Shown: positions 63,182 through 64,000 of the stretch, piece after piece
Layout: the number at the start of each line of letters is the position of its first letter
Numbering within the stretch: the first letter of the stretch is position 1
DNA from: Spodoptera frugiperda
Lineage: Eukaryota; Arthropoda; Insecta; Lepidoptera; Noctuidae
Assembly (NCBI RefSeq): GCF_023101765.2
Contig: NC_064215.1
Location: 2,852,001-2,916,000, forward strand
Direction: 5' to 3'
Length of the DNA stretch: 64,000 nt
Translations under genes and position numbers: made by a program
Notes under the pieces: model-generated
What the model was told of the DNA's origin: nothing
Database searches by the model: none
What the model saw: only the letters and a program-made list of their open reading frames with translations

Positions 63182-63436
63182 ATGATTTCGTCGTCCCGCG
63201 CACGCGGTGTGTCGATCGTGATAAACGGTGCAGCGCGCGGCGCGGTGGTAGCGGCGGCAGTGCCGCGCCGCGCACTCTACTCGTCGTCCACAACACATCG
63301 TACCAAGGCATTTCTGATTAACGAGTCATCACAGTGCGAGCCTCGTCGTCGCCACGCGGCCGCGGTTATCGGTCGCGATAAAACGCTCGTGTGTCGGCGC
63401 AGAATTTGTTCATACGACGATGTTGGCTTCCCGTAA
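63182..63436 (+). CDS. Module D ORF, copy D11 (84 codons, plus strand)
   Basis: D core with RRRHAAAVIGRDKT, then a junction straight into CRRRICSYDDVGFP; about 110 bp present in other copies are missing. Confidence 0.35.
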   Translation: MISSSRARGVSIVINGAARGAVVAAAVPRRALYSSSTTHRTKAFLINESSQCEPRRRHAAAVIGRDKTLVCRRRICSYDDVGFP

Positions 63437-63689
63437 GAAACTTGAGTTTACACAACACCGCGTCGACCAAATGTTTTATCAATGTTTAAGACCTGATAGT
63501 AATGGAAAGCAGATAAGAAGTACGTATAAACCAGCAACCGAGCTGTAACTGCCACACGCGACACTGGCCTCTCCTCACACAGAGAAGCACCGAGCACCAC
63601 CGAGCACAACGTGGATTCTGTTGTTCAGACATTTTGTGAAACATTTTGTCGACTCTCGCCTGCCTGATCAATGTTTCTCGAGACCACAG

Positions 63690-63925
63690 AGCTGGTCTGT
63701 TGCTAGAACAGAGGTTAGGCTAAGCGTTGCCATTCCAAGTGGCAATACTGCTAGTCCTAACTCCTAACTACACTCCCCGTGGACATTTTAGTGATGTCTT
63801 GTTTTCTAGGGTCATCGTAATTCCTCGGTAACAACAGTAACAACCTAAAATTAAGGAAATCTGTGACATCGTTCTCACCAGCCGCACTCGCGACCACTAC
63901 ACCTACTCTTTAATGAATCATTTTG
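63690..63925 (-). repeat. Module M (copy 8, minus)
   Basis: Last copy in the window, complete. Confidence 0.75.
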
Positions 63926-64000
63926 ATAAGAAAAAAGAACATTCGAGTATTTTATTTCATCGGCATAGAAAATTAATATCGATTTTGCACAATATTTGAG

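Larger units (their letters stand above)
25775..64000. repeat. Amplified, partly inverted small-ORF array
   Basis: From about 25775 to the window end almost every stretch recurs elsewhere in the same interval, directly or inverted. Modules (local letters A, C, D, E, F/G, H, I, K, M, Z) occur 2-11 times in different combinations. Junctions between modules are sharp, and within modules copies differ mainly by single substitutions and short indels. The left edge is defined by comparison with the inverted copy: the word CGAGTAGCGTTTGATGTGAG at 25776 reappears in reverse at about 59355-59374, and beyond it similarity stops. The right end is outside the window. Sequencing or assembly artefacts cannot be excluded from sequence alone, but the insertion differences between copies argue for real duplications. 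Confidence 0.9.

Noticed and set aside
25775..64000. CRISPR-like array
   Set aside because: Repeats are hundreds of bases long, modular and eukaryotic in character; no short regular repeat-spacer pattern.
25775..64000. Integrated polydnavirus or other DNA virus
   Set aside because: Small multi-copy genes and inverted repeats are suggestive, but I recognise no viral gene family, so I do not claim it.

Overview
The window looks like nuclear DNA of a moth, probably noctuid-like. The background is AT-rich and there is no operon structure. Non-LTR and LTR retrotransposons, small DNA transposons and two kinds of tRNA-headed SINE are scattered through it, and several of these repeats resemble elements I know from lepidopteran genomes. 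The species assignment is inference. I see no conserved single-copy host gene, no rRNA or tRNA gene and no CRISPR.

Positions 1-25770 are ordinary transposon-rich intergenic DNA. An RTE-like LINE lies at 1-2604 with an internal inversion: the reverse-transcriptase half is on the minus strand and runs off the left edge, and the endonuclease half is on the plus strand. A fragment of a second LINE type with a restriction-like endonuclease lies at 6.2-6.6 kb, a 21-bp minisatellite at 10.6-11.1 kb and a Harbinger-like MITE at 24.6 kb. Copies of SINE-A, SINE-B and repeat R1 (local names) recur every few kb.

Positions ~25775-64000 (continuing past the right edge) are different: an amplified mosaic of locally defined modules present in 2 to 11 copies, in direct and inverted order. 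Modules carry short ORFs (46-190 codons). Family A proteins share an N-terminus (MN-E-YF-EDY-LLDPN) followed by unrelated tails. Most family A genes sit behind the same core promoter: a TATAAAAG box, an initiator with TTTAGTT 31-34 bp downstream, and in the A+ and A'' types a start codon about 55 nt after that. Three copies form divergent pairs around a ~390-bp promoter block (40.3, 42.4 and 54.2 kb). Module D is a GC-rich, nearly invariant block present eleven times. Modules G/F, H, I, C, K, M and Z fill the rest. Long inverted arms (34.0-35.1 and 52.2-53.2 kb against 43.5-45.2 and 55.2-56.9 kb) and an inverted end segment (25.8-27.6 kb against 57.2-59.4 kb) give a folded, palindromic layout.

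Younger elements have landed in the array and can be delimited exactly because intact module copies serve as empty sites: a 4158-bp LTR element (35131-39288, TATA target duplication), a 266-bp hAT-like MITE (41476-41741), a LINE fragment (45.4-45.7 kb), a nested insertion (50945-52102) and two foldback elements. I recognise none of the array ORF families. Several modules have competing ORFs on both strands, so strand and function are open. The array is the best candidate here for an undescribed system: a fast-evolving amplified small-gene cluster, or a repeat or piRNA-type locus that contains decaying genes.
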